Under the pieces are notes generated by a model, which made no database searches, had not been told where the DNA came from, and saw nothing but the letters and a program-made list of their open reading frames with translations. This document shows, piece after piece, positions 33,501 through 45,492 of a DNA stretch of 64,000 nucleotides (position 1 is its first letter; every line of letters starts with the position of its first letter). Source of the stretch: Balanoglossus misakiensis (Eukaryota > Hemichordata); the NCBI GenBank assembly GCA_040954595.2, contig CM082587.2:8990001-9054000 (forward strand). The letters are read 5' to 3'. The translations under genes and the position numbers were made by a program.

Positions 33501-36500
33501 TACAAATACTTTTCTTACAGGCAACTTAAATTGTCTGCACATAAAACCAAACACTTATCCCTCATACAGCTCTCAAGATGAGATTTACAGAGATTTACGC
33601 CAGAGTAATGTCTGTATTATACCACCTGATGAGCCATTCAGGATGGAGGGATTACGATCCATTGCTGCAGGACTACCTGTGTTAGTTCCGGAAAGAACTG
33701 CCTTAGCAGCTTTTATGAACACATACCTAGGCCAAGAAGCAAAGTATTTCCTGTATAACCCTTTAGTTGATGGGGAATTATCAGAACAGATCAATAAGAT
33801 GTTGAACACAACACATGCAATACCCACAGCAACACGTTTGAAGAATATGTATCTCAGTCACACAGAGATTACTGACAGTCATGAAAAGTTCAGAGCTTGT
33901 TTCAAAGAAGTCCAGAGTACACAGCCTGCACAAAGTAAGTATTTCCTTTTCGTGGCCAGCCTTCCCAGTCACTCTCAACCAAACCAGAAAACCTGGGTAT
34001 TAGTAGAGTTTAAGGTTTAACTTTTCACTTGACTTTTATCAAAGATGTTGGCACCCTGTGTGATTAAGTTAACGACCATACTTCTGGTGGTATGTATCCA
34101 ATTATATCTTTATGATAACCTCACATTGATAATGTTGACAGCTGACTTACAGTCCAGACTTTAATTTAAATTTGTCAACAATAACTATGTTGAGTGTAAA
34201 TTTGCATAAGCTTGTGTTGGGCATTACATCATGATTGGAGTAGAATAAAAAACTGCAGATGATACAAAAATAGTGTAAAATAACCACAAGATACGGTACT
34301 AACAGAACTGAAGTGGTAGAAATGGGTGCATATCAGATTTCATATGTTTGATTGATAAGTTGAAAACAACTAAAGAAAAGATATAACTACAGAAACAAAT
34401 GTTTTCATGAACTAAAGAAATAAACAACTAGTGTGTTTTTGCTAGTAATTTGTACATCTTGATATTATAATTAATTGAGTTGAAGCGATTTAATATAGTG
34501 CAAATGTCAGTCACATTTTTTTTCTGTTTGCTAGTTACAAGTCCCCAATCTGCTACCCATAGTGTAAGGAGTCCTTCAACTGATGAAGGTGTAGGAACTT
34601 TAGAAAATGCCTGTTCTCCTCAGCCACAAAAAAATGGTAAGTAGAGTTGGGATTACTTAGTTTAATATGCATAACGGTAGTTTCTGAAGTGAAAAAAATA
34701 CACACATATTTTCACTGAACTGCTCTTATTTAAAAATTTAAACTTTTCTCCTATAGGCGGTCCAGAATCTGCTGTTGTTTCAGATGAGAAACCAACAAGT
34801 GAAACTCACAAATCAAAGTTGATTCAACGGAAAAGGCCTTTAATGCCAAGTAAGTTGTGTTTTCTTCAGTGTTGCAGTATGCTTCATCATGATTTCACCA
34901 CAAAATCTAGTTTTACAAAATTCATTTCCTTTTACATATTATCCAATGATCCTAAACACCATAGGTTCTAGGGCAGTCACCCCCTGGACATTTCATACCC
35001 ACAAGAAGCTTACTCTGATCCTATCCCATATGTCTATGCTGATTATCGGAAATGTCCAGTAGGTGTGTTCAGTGGGTAACCAAATTATATTCCGTCAACT
35101 GCTCTAAACACACTTAAACTGAGCATTAAAATTAACATCAACTGACTCTTCATGTTTCGTTTTACTATCATCTGCATTGATATTTCATTGCTATTTCAAG
35201 TAGGATAAATATATAATAATCTTTTAGGAGAAAAACCTAAATTAATGCTGAACTGTTTCACTGTTTATTCAACCCATAGCTGTTCATAGTGAAGTAAATC
35301 TAGAGTTTGAAGAAAAAAAGATGAAGATGGAGATGGAGATGGAAAAGATGAGAGGGGAAACAGAATGCAAGAAAATGGAGCTTGAAACAGAACAGAAAAG
35401 GATGGAGCTTGAAAGAGAGAAAATGGAACTTGACAGGGAGAAAATGAAGCAGAATCAGATGTTCATAAATCAAATAACGGCAATTTATGAATTTCAGAAC
35501 AAGAAAATCATGGATAGAGATGACCCAGATGTAATGGAACAGTTAGCTAAGGCCTATGAGGAATATAAAGCAAGATTAGATGGAGTTGGACTTGGCTCTT
35601 TGTGGTTCTTACTGAGTTTCCTTTCAGAGGAAGACATTGATTATTTCTGGCAGAAATACAAAGCTGGAGAAGTTGATGAAATGCTGAGTGGTATCCTAAT
35701 AACATCCGAGATGAGATCCCTAGCAGAGAAAGCTGGACGTGTTGTTAGAATCAGAATGAAGATAGATGAAAAGGAGTTTGAGATTGTCAAAGACATACTT
35801 CACAGTGAGTATTATACGGTAGTTTTCACAACTATAATTATTATTGAATATCTTGAAGCACCAAATTAGAACTGAATCGTTTGTAGCAGCAAATGAACTT
35901 GAATTGAATTCCACACAAGAATTTAATGGAGAAGGTCTCCAACTTTTGGTTATTTTATTTTGATAGGTATGTTGTTCTACTGATTGAAACATACATCACT
36001 CAATTCACAACCATTACATGGATATTACACATGAACATTTCCATCATTTAATTTTTAGTCAATATCAGAATTATATTGCTGACATATTCTTTCTCAAGTC
36101 ATATCCATGTACAGGGTGCTGATGGAGTTGTAACAACTGGTCATTTAGTTTGTGTTAGGGAGAAGAATAAAAAATAGCCCATCAAGATGAAAAAATGTTA
36201 AAAAATTAGCAATGTTATCCCTTTAATGCATCCATGTTTATTTTCCACATACTTCAGGTATTTCAGATGTCGGTGATGTTGCTGCTAGCAGTGCAGTTAG
36301 TTCAGCTGCAACACAGACAGAGATGACGACAATGATGAAAGATCCAGAAGGTGAAACCACAAGTGTACAACACCACATAGACAGACATGCACAGTATCCC
36401 TTGACGACAAGACTGCAGTCACTATCACCTAGGCAACAAACTGATTCAGTAGGGAAGGACACTAATGAGAAAGGTAAGATTTTTTAAAATAAAAATATAC

Positions 36501-39500
36501 TGGAGCAGTTAAGGTACACATGTTTCCAGCAAAATAAAAGTGAACTGAAAATTGATGAAGTGATTGTTCTGTAGCTCTTGTACATGCACTGGTATGGAAC
36601 ATATATTCTGTTAAGAACAGTAAATGATTAATTATGTGATAGTGACGCATTTTTACCAACTTGTAAATATACGGTAGGGTAGGTATAAGGTTGGAAGGCA
36701 GGCCGTTGATTGAAAACAGTAGAAGAAAAAATTATTTCAGAAACAAAACAATTGCCAATGTTCTGTTGAAAGAAAACTTTAAATGACTGATAAAATCAGA
36801 AGCAGCAACCATGTTTTAAAAACTGGGCTGATCCTGGCTAGGCTGCGTGAACTACAGGCTGGGCAGTGAAACACTTATGTGATTCCTCAGGGTGCATTGA
36901 TTAACTCCTGATAATGTATTGAGTTTGACTATCCAGTCTCCACCATAAATAACATTGATTTGGTTGTAGAATAATCTCACTAGTTGTATCTCTCTTATCA
37001 TAGTTGCAGAAGATGCAATACAACCAAGCAAAGAGAGCAGCCCTGAGAAACAGTTAACAGAAGATAAACCCATTCAAACTGAACTGTCTGGGAGGGATCT
37101 CAACAGAATGAAATTGGAGATGAAAGTGCTGCAAGGAAGGCTGAGTGAAAAAGAGGAAAAGGAACATCTGGAGAAAACACTCAAAGAAGTCAGAGAAGAT
37201 TATGAAGTACTACTAGCAAAGAGAGTTACTGGCAAAGATACACCCATTCAAACTGAACTGTCTGGGAGGGATCTGGAAGAAATGAAAATCGTGATGGCAG
37301 TACTGCAAGAAAGGCTGAAAGAAAAAGAGGTAGAATTAAAGAAATGGACAGAGAAAAAACTCAAAGTTACTGGCAAAGAGAAACCCATTCAAACTGAACT
37401 GTCTGGGAGGGATCTGGAAGAAATAAAAATCGAGATGGGAAAAATGAAATTTGACATGAAAGTGCTGCAAGGAAGGCTGAGTGAAAAAGAGGAGGAAAAG
37501 GAACATCTGGAGAAAATGCTCAAAGAAGTCAGAAAAGATTATGAAGTACTACTAGCAAAGAGAGTTACTGGCAAAGAGAAACCCATTCAACCTGAACTGT
37601 CTGGGAGGGATATGGAAGAAATGAAAGTGCTGCAAGGAAGGCTGAGTGAAAAAGAGGAGGAAAATGAACATCTGGAGAAAACACTCAAAGAAGTCAGAAA
37701 AGATTATGAAGTACTACTAGCAAAGAGAGTTACTGGCAAAGAGAAACCCATTCAAACTGAACTGTCTGGGAGGGATCTGGAAGGAATGAAATTGGAGATG
37801 AAAGTGCTGCAAGGAAGGCTGGACGAAGAAAAGGAATGTACAGAGAAAATACTCCAAGAGAAGGAAGTACTAGAAAAGAAATTAACTGACAAACTAATCC
37901 AAGCCAAACAAGGTGATTCTAAGATGGACAGTTTGCAGAAAGAGAAGGTCCTTGAATTAGACGAGAGCACAAGAACCCAAGGACCTCATCATCAAGGTGT
38001 GTTTTCTGCTCATATGTCATAGGTTTGCATCGATAGCCACACTTGTGTGACAAATTGTTTATCAAGCTAAGTTGTAATTTTCAATCCGATCATTCTGAGC
38101 AGATCTTTTCTCACACTCCTGGCCGCTGGGAGTGTGGGATAGAGAGTGTGGGATCAAATCAGTGTTTACCTTTCCTATTCCGTACATAAGGTATTTCAGA
38201 TGTCGGTGATGTTGCTGCTAGCAGTGCAGTTAGTTCAGTTGCAACACAGACAGAGATGACGTCAATGATGAAAGATCCAGAAGGTGAAACCACAAGTGTA
38301 CAACACCACATAGACAGACATGCACAGTATCCCTTGACATCAAGACTGCAGTCACCATCACCTAAGCAACAAACTGATTCAGCTGTTGAGGACACTACAA
38401 CCGCAGGTAAACTTGTTTTTAAAATCATCATTTATTCAAATTTTTCCACCAGTAATATTTTCCATCCTACAACTCATTAAAATTAGTTTAAGTTGAGTTT
38501 TAAACGTTGGAATGATTTATTATGTGGATGGTTACAAATAATGACTAGAATAGGATTAACTAATGTGTGAATACATCTCTATGGACAAGTAATCTGATAT
38601 GGACTGAGCCCTAATATTCATATATGATAAAAGATTAAGATTACCGTAGGCAGGAAATTCAGAGAAGACCAATTTCAGTCAAACATGTTTCATGACTTGT
38701 CTATCATTCATTCTAGTATGTAGTCGTGGTAAAAGATCTACTGAAACTGACGAAAATTATTCAAGTCCACCCAAGAGAAAAAATGCATCATTTACACTCA
38801 TGATATGTATTAAAAGTATAAACTTACAGATTTATTCAACAAGATGGTCTGCAAGTTTTTCGATTGTTTGATCACACCTGAATCTGTTTAATTTTGATAG
38901 ATTCACAAGAGGACAAGCTTCAGGATGCTTTTGCTAACCAGCCAAGCACTTCTGATAATACACCAACCATGAATATGCCAACCATGCATATGCCAACCAT
39001 GAAAACTACACCAGGTACGTTTCTCACCATGAATTGGTTGAACCCTTTCACCCCAATGGTTTGGTCCAAAACTATTGTTTTCCATGGTGAAATTGGTCCT
39101 TCATAAAATGAAGTGGGTGAGAAAATTAGATTTTCTGGTCTCAATCACAAGAAGACATCTGAGCCCATCCATCATTTTGCTTTCAGTGCTTGAAAATTTT
39201 TAATCAGAAATCACTTCAATGATGTTCAAAGATGTTGTGAGGCCTAATGCTCAAAAAATCACAATTGATGAAATGCTAGCTGGTGCACCATGATACTTTG
39301 GTTCTTGTGATCAGTATTTACAGAAATATTCAATAATAATAATTTCAGATGTTGTCATCAAGTGCCAACAAAAGTTGCAAGAATACTACAAGAGAAAGTC
39401 CTACATTCTCCCCTTACCATGGTGGGATGGAACAGAGAGATTGAAACTCGAAGATATCTACGTACAGTTAGAATTACAAACCAAAGATGGACATTTGAGA

Positions 39501-41105
39501 GATTTTGCAATACAAGATTTATTCACTGGAACTAATGATCGTGAAAATCCAAGACGAATTTTAATAGAAGGTGATCCAGGGTATGGTAAGTCAACTCTTT
39601 GTAAAGAGTTGGCATATGATTGGGCAAACGGCAATGTAAACTTTCTCAATTGTTTCAAACTTCTTTTTCATTTTGAATTGAAAGATCTACATGAATACCA
39701 TTCAGGAAATAGTCAGAAACAAAGTCTTAAAGATGCAGTTTTTGATTGCTTGTTACAAAATGTTGAAGGAGCAGATGAGATATGGAGTTTTGTTGAAAGC
39801 AATCAATCACAAGTGTGTTTTGTCTTTGATGGACTTGATAAAGTCAGTACTGATGATCTCCCAGTGTACTTTAAGCAAATGATCCGAGAAAAACGACGAC
39901 TGCTGCCTGACTGCCCAGTAATTGTAACGTCTCGGAAAATCAGGGACAAGAACTCCAAACAGATGTACGAGAGACAATTATTGATTAAGGGTTTTGATAC
40001 AGAGAATGCAGAAGCTTTCATTAAAAAGCATATAAATGCAATGTCTTCAATGGATGAAACTGTAACACCAGAAACAGCTGAGAGTTTTATCAATGAATTG
40101 GACACATCCATCCACCGCAGCATTTTGTATGGATTTTTGCAGAGTCCTTTGAATACTTTGATGTTATGTGATATTTGGATGGAAACAAAGAAACTACCAC
40201 ACACAATCACAGAACTTTACAAAGAGTTAATTGATTATGTTGTAAAACGATACTGTGAAAAACAAGATAACATTATTGATCCAAATAGTGATGAAATCAG
40301 GGATGAAATTCTCTACTTAAGTAAACTCTCATATACTGCTTTGAAGTCTGGTAAATATTCTTTCAGTGAGAAAGAAATTTCAGGTCATCCACACTTACAG
40401 AAATTGGGACTTCTGACAAAAACCTCTCGACCTCCAAGCTATAACTTTTATCATTTCACATTTCAGGAATATTTTGCTTCATTGTACATTTCCCATCTAT
40501 GCACTAGTAACCATAAAGAATTTGAAGATTCTGTTGCATTTTCAGTTATTGGAGATTATTTACGGAGGAATGATGCAATGTTGAAGTTTCTTGGTGGTCA
40601 CTTGCGAGACAATGTTGGTGAAGTATTCAAGGTTTGGGAGAGAAAGTCTTTTTCAGTTGAATCCTTTGATGTAAGGCCAATGTTGTATGAAAGTGGTTGT
40701 GAATCTGAGGAAACAATATTTTATTGTGCGAAGTTTTTACCCGAAGATCTGAGAATAGACCTTAGGGACCGTTCAGTTTTTACGGCCGGGGGGGCCGGCA
40801 AAATCCAGGGGGGGGGGGGGGGTCACTTAAATTTTGAAGTCCAAAAGGGGGGGGGGTCATCTGGTTTTTTTAAACGTTTAGGGGGGGGGGTCACATACTT
40901 TTGCCACCGAACTTTTGCTTTTGAGTCCACAAAATTGCAGTTTCACGCCCTTTATTTTACAAAATTTTCTAATGTGGGAGGGGGACACCCACCCCCTTCA
41001 TTCTCCGCCACATTTCATTTTTTGCTGGTTTGTCTAGTGTACCAGGGCAGAGTACTTGCCACCCCAACCCCACCGATGATAATAGTTAACAAAGTAAACA
41101 CATAA
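30596..41105 (+). CDS. Gene B: DED - GT4-like - coiled coil - TRADD-N-like - coiled coil - NACHT protein
   Basis: Twelve coding exons: 30596-30656, 31280-31765, 31963-32190, 32723-33934, 34535-34636, 34757-34849, 35280-35804, 36258-36473, 37004-37996, 38191-38406, 38901-39014, 39349-41105. Every join is phase 1 and every internal exon is a multiple of 3; the sum is 6003 nt (2000 residues). Order: death-effector-like domain (about 5-85); Ser/Pro linker; a 76-residue linker module (183-258); a GT-B glycosyltransferase-like domain (259-662); a Glu/Lys/Met-rich coiled coil (about 740-800); a TRADD-N-like domain (about 833-902); linker copy 2; a repeat coiled coil (975-1305); linker copy 3; NACHT (from 1416). 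The last stretch, from about residue 1886, is transposon-derived. It could be one very large NLR or two genes that splice together only sometimes; phase cannot decide. A cytoplasmic sensor/effector in innate immunity is inferred. Confidence 0.68.
32723..33934 (+). other. Gene B domain: GT4-like (GT-B fold) glycosyltransferase in one exon
   Basis: 404 residues. The N-half has a Rossmann-like order and the segment ILINHTIPS...FAEEASAVFSVGPDVFEHY, as in the acceptor half of GT4 enzymes. The C-half has DVCIIP-like strand and DEPFRMEGLRSIAAGLPVLV, which aligns with the E-x7-E/G.P nucleotide-sugar site. The first Glu is kept (codon 33631), but the position of the second is Arg (codon 33655). The fold call is by motif. 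Activity may be lost or changed. No signal peptide, so it would act in the cytosol. Confidence 0.65.
35594..35804 (+). other. Gene B domain: TRADD-N-like domain after a coiled coil
   Basis: About 70 residues run from GSLWFLLSF through EEDIDYFWQKYKAGEVDEML to RIRMKIDEKEFEIVKDIL. Strand-helix-strand-helix order and the F/W-x2-Y-x2-G-x-(L/V) core match the N-terminal domain of TRADD, the TNF-receptor adaptor. It directly follows a Glu/Lys/Met heptad helix and an IMDRDDPDV turn. Alignment was by memory of the family pattern, not a search. Confidence 0.6.
37004..37996 (+). repeat. Gene B exon of tandem ~50-residue coiled-coil repeats
   Basis: One 993-nt exon repeats a block: KPIQTELSGRDLEE, then K.LQGRLSEKEEE, then KEHLEKTLKEVRKDYEVLLAKR, then VTGKE. 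There are four to five copies, one shortened. DNA identity between copies is high, so the array grew recently by unequal exchange. Gene A has the same exon (24227-24706) with only two copies. Confidence 0.9.
39349..40764 (+). other. Gene B domain: NACHT (STAND) ATPase with NLR C-helical part
   Basis: The exon opens with the LPLPWWDG...LEDIYVQLEL lead-in found before NACHT domains of invertebrate NLRs. Walker A is GDPGYGKST (39570-39596). Walker B is CFVFDGLD (about 39817-39840). A VIVTSRK sensor segment follows, then winged-helix/helical parts ending in FYHFTFQEYFASLYISHL. No leucine-rich repeats are seen before the frame enters the mobile-element sequence at 40765. Confidence 0.88.
40765..41105 (+). 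mobile_element. Harbinger-type MITE end inserted in the NACHT exon of gene B
   Basis: From GGGACCGTTCAGTTTTTACGG (40765) the sequence matches the left end of the MITE in gene A intron 2, followed by long G runs. The base before is the end of TTA, a TWA target. The right inverted end is not found nearby, so the copy seems truncated or rearranged. It adds a Gly-rich tail and a stop at 41103-41105, so the natural 3' part of gene B is displaced. Confidence 0.72.
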
Positions 41106-42384
41106 AGGAGAATAATTGTTTAAACCATTTCGCATAACTGATAGTTTCGCGCTGCATTTTATATACTAGAAGTTTTATAAATGATGTCATGACGAAGATA
41201 ACGCCAAATCTTCTAACTTTGAGTGGAGTGGCAAAAAGTAAAATTGGTCCTCCCAAACATTGAGATAATTTGCTTTTGAGTTCATAAAAATGCAACTTTG
41301 AGCTACATATTTTACAAAATTTTCTATTTTCTTATAAAGAGGCCACTAATTTTTAATCCCTATGAGTATTTTAAGAGAATTTAAAATGTTCCCTGACCAA
41401 ATGTAAATTTTTTAAAACTTTGAGATTCATTATGTATGTCTACGTCTGTGATTTGTGTGAAGGATATACCATATTTTTCGTTTAAGAATAAAGTTTCTTT
41501 TTTGCTTGATTGCAATAATTTGTAAGCGTTTTTGTTTCATCCATAACATAGTTTACATAGTTTGATCTTGTACTTTTATGGAGACAAAAATGACAGATTG
41601 AACTTTGGGTGTCACCCCTTAAAATGATATATTACTTTCAATTAAAGGGACAAAGTCTCTCTCTCGCTGCCCATTTTTCCATTAATTATATTTGATACAA
41701 GACACCGTTTGTTATTCTACATGTGGATATATAGTGAATGAACGTTCAACCACACACAACTTCCATCCCTCTTATAGACAGGAGAGTGAAAAATCTCGCC
41801 AAAATGAATAATCGTTCTTTACCATTTATTCATTTTGGGCGAGTTTTTACTCTCATATCCTACAAGTGGGATGGAAGTTGTGTGTGGTTGAACATTGATT
41901 CACTATATATCCACATGTAGAATAACATAAACAGTGTCTTGTATCAAACATAATTAATGGAAAAAGGGCAGCGAGAGAGAGACTTTGTCCCTTTAATTTT
42001 AATATTGGGATATGTTCAGCTGAAAAACATTCAAATTTCTTTTTGAAGCCTTCCTACATTCACTTATAGTCTGTCTTTGAGTCCAGTTTGACCTAAAAAT
42101 GTTAGGGGCAACGTTTGCTATTAAAAGAATGTGTCAGTATGCAGGCAAACGACGAACTTCTCGGAAAGTGTGAACTTTGACCCAAATCACTATGGTAACC
42201 GCGCTGTAAGTACAGTACCCCCTAGCCCTGTACAAAATGTGTATTGACGAGCGCCACCAATCTTTACATTACCCACCATGCACTGTAAATTGCCTGGACG
42301 TCCTCAAGGGTCAGGTCACTGACGAATCCTTTAGTTTTCAACGATTCTTGAACGACGGGGTGGGTGTTTCGTGGTGTTACGAGC
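41106..42384. other. Spacer between gene B and zinc-finger gene 1
   Basis: No exon recognised apart from the foldback element at 41640-41998. AT-rich sequence near 41300-41570 could be the old 3' untranslated region of gene B. Confidence 0.5.
41640..41998. mobile_element. 359-bp foldback MITE, ends AATTAAAGGGACAAAGTC
   Basis: Left arm (ttaaagggacaaagtctctc ... ccacacacaacttccatccc) and right arm (gggatggaagttgtgtgtgg ... gagagactttgtccctttaa) are near-perfect inverted copies of about 170 nt. The loop is near 41815. A one-arm relative lies at about 25314-25440 in a gene A intron. Confidence 0.88.
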
Positions 42385-44821
42385 ATGTCGTCACCAGCGG
42401 ATATCACTCTTTCGTTGCGGAAAACTATAAATGTAATGTTTATGACAGAAAGCAGCACGGAGCAGTTTGATAGTGGTGACGCCTACTTTTTGTCGTCTGC
42501 GAAACAACGAGTACTTCCGGGTTTCACCCAACAAGGTAAGGGTTTGTTTACGTGTGTATTAATCACGGGAAGTCGTGGTCGTTTGATGTTCCAAACGGGA
42601 CAACAGTACGGGAATTTCAAGATAAATTCGTTGTTGCTGTGATTATCGAAACGGTGACCGTTGTGTCAAGCCCTGGCACGAATTGACAAGGTCATATTGT
42701 CACACAAAGTCACAAATACGAGCGATTCCATTAAAATCTCTGCAACTATAATCTTGCAGCTCGATCGTTCCCCAACACCAAATTTCCAACGATAACATGC
42801 ATGTAGAGGTGAAACAGAGATATTTATTCCTTGTGACTACTAATGGGTGATAGAGTTTCTTGCCTATACCTGTGTGCATTTGTTCATGTATGTATGCACA
42901 TGTAGTACCAGTTTTAACAGACTGTAGCACAAATAACTTCAGCATGTCTTCTTTGATGTGATTGGTCAATAGATTGCAGTTATGTCTGGGAGGAAGCCAG
43001 GAGAACCAATCAGACCACTCAGCTTGAAGACTGCTTGGTGAGAAAAACTGAACAACTGATCCATCATCTCAGAAATGATACTCTTTCAGAGAAAGGTAAA
43101 CTTGACGAATGCTTCTTATTATCTTTCCACCCAAAAATTAAAAAATATCTTTCCACCCAAAAAATAACTTTACTATTTAGTGAACTTAATACCCTTATTA
43201 TTGTGTAAGGCAATAGTCAGACATGAGGCCAAAACATCAAATTAAAAAAGCTAGGAATAAATAAAATGTACCCTTCAATCTTGTTATTAGAGCAGTTGAC
43301 TTAAAGGAATAATAGGCCACGTAATTTGCAAAGCTTATGTTCCTAACCCCTAGTTCCCTCTTTAGAGGTCCAACTTTACCATATAAAACAATGGGTTTGG
43401 ACTGAACCATTATGGTGAAAGGGTAATCATTGTTTTCGTTAGCATAAAAAACTTGTGTCCTACACGTATATCTCCGTCTGTGAACTCAAGATTAAAATCT
43501 TTCGCTTGTTTCAAAGCGGGTCTCAAAGAACGAAAGGTCATTCATCGTGTTCTGTGTCGTCACCCTGTTAATACTATAAATAGTAAGGAATGTACGCGCC
43601 CGCGTGAAAGTTAGACTTCTTTAGGATATGGCAGAAGAAATGTAAGAATGATAAAAGTGGGCAAATTACATTGACATCAATCAAGTCATGCCAAGGAGGG
43701 GTAGTGAAGGATTTTTAATCGCTATTCCTGTGTATTTGACAGAAAAATCGACCCTGGTCAACTTCCTATTTGAAAGTGGTGCCATCTCTGTGGAAGTGAC
43801 GACCAGCCAATTGCCACGCCCTGAAAGCCAGTACCATGGAAACACCAGCGAAAGAGTGTGTCACCATGACGATGGCACGTATTCTGTGGTGCCAGAAACT
43901 AACATGGGAATCACTGACGTTAAAAGTATTGCTGTTGACTCGGAAATGAATCAACAAGAAAATGAGGGCTATCAAGCGAGACACTGTGACAGTTTGGATG
44001 TTGATACCAGACAATGCCAACCGAGCTCGACAGCAATAACCGGCCAGAAATTTGAGAGTGTGAGAGACATTGTGGATAATTTTGACAGCATCGATGAACA
44101 GTCAGGAAATTCAAATCGAGAGAACTCGAAATTGTATCCGAATGTCGGAATTGACAATGCAGCGTTGTATCGACACACCGGCGATGGAAGTTCGCACGCT
44201 CGCGGAGACGTCAGTTTTGTGGAGAGTGTCTCTTTCCCAACTCAGTGTCTGGAGAATGTCACCCAATCGGAAATCTCGCAAAGTGTGGATGAGAAGGAGA
44301 GCAAAGATGAGATTGTCATCAAAGAGGAAAGCCCTGGGGACGAGATTGTGTATATGTGTAACCCCGAGGGGCCATCAGTGTCACGTGTTGGTGAAACGAC
44401 CGAGGCAGACCGCCTGAATGTGGAAATAGAAGCAGAGTCTGACAGCTCGCAAATCTTCATCCCCCCTTCTGAGACCTCCCAGGCACTGACACGGCCTAAA
44501 CAAAACATCCAACCATTCAGACCCACAGCCAACACTGCAAAAGTTCCAAAATCCCGGAAGTCAAAACTCGGACTGTTGTCCGTTGCTGGCTACAACAAGA
44601 AAAGATCCTTGAAAGGACGATACTTTGTGTGTAATCTATGCTCAGCAGGGTTTGACAACAGAAGTCGGCTTCTAGCCCACATGAAAAGTCACACCAAGGG
44701 TGCGCAGAAGAAGGCCGTGGAATGCAAGGACTGTCGGGAGAAATTCAACAACAAGGAAAGCCTGGTTGCCCACCAGAGATTCCATATCCACACCTGTGCA
44801 ATTTACATATGCATTAATTGA
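42385..44821 (+). CDS. C2H2 zinc-finger protein, paralogue 1
   Basis: Exons 42385-42535, 42973-43095 and 43686-44821 (1410 nt, 469 residues), all joins phase 1. The start MSSPADITLSLRKTIN was chosen because the paralogue at 49321 starts MSTAADISLSFRKTIN. The second exon codes a shared YVWEEARRTNQ helix-like segment. The third begins with a shared LTEKSTLVNFLFESG segment, then an acidic disordered stretch with an IKEE sumoylation-type motif. Two C2H2 fingers end the protein (YFVCNLC..H..H; VECKDC..H..H). Probably a nuclear DNA-binding regulator. It has fewer fingers than its paralogue; a further 3' exon is possible. The acceptor at 43686 has a poor pyrimidine tract. Confidence 0.72.
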
Positions 44822-45239
44822 CCTCTTGATAAAGACCACCTGTCTATAAAGGCCACTTTATGAAAGTCCCTTGACTGGCCACTAAATACACAGTCAGGTT
44901 TGACAGTATCATACATTTCCTTCATTTTCTGCCAGCATTGCAATGTAGACTGACCATATGCCACATGACTTAATGCAGATATTTTTTTTCAGTGCATTAT
45001 TTCTATTGTTTTTCTGGTTACAGTAGAAAAATGTAGCATCTCTGCCTCCGTTGTAGACTGACCATATGCCACAAGACTTAATGCAGATATTTTTTCAATG
45101 CATTATTTCTATTGTTTTTCTGGTTACAGTAGAAAAAATATAGCATTTCTGCCGGTAACTTCATTGCCGAGGTTTTATGTTTAGATAAGTTAAGATAAAC
45201 AGTATTGAGAAATAAAGGTTTATCAACTGTAAGGCCATT

Positions 45240-45344
45240 GTCACATTTTTTTTCACTCATTTTAGCAAAGCTACAACTTTCTACTGTTTGCTTAATTTCT
45301 TCCTCTGACTTGGGATGGCCCAAGGATTCTACAATATAGATCAC
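45240..45344 (-). pseudogene. Sulfotransferase remnant
   Basis: Minus-strand reading LGHPKSEEEIKQTVESCSF, then KMSE, matches LDRPKSDEEIEKVAESCSF...MSQ of the neighbouring sulfotransferase, then breaks off. It is a C-terminal fragment of a duplicated copy. Confidence 0.75.
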
Positions 45345-45492
45345 ATCTCATAAAGTTGAAGTCAAATCTGTGAAATTTCGCATATGCTGAAATTCTGCTA
45401 TAAAGATCCTGCAATTAGAACCTGTTCTGGCTACTTCACATTTTGGAATGAATATAAAATCATCCGTGTACAATTTTAATCATGGCAGAAAT

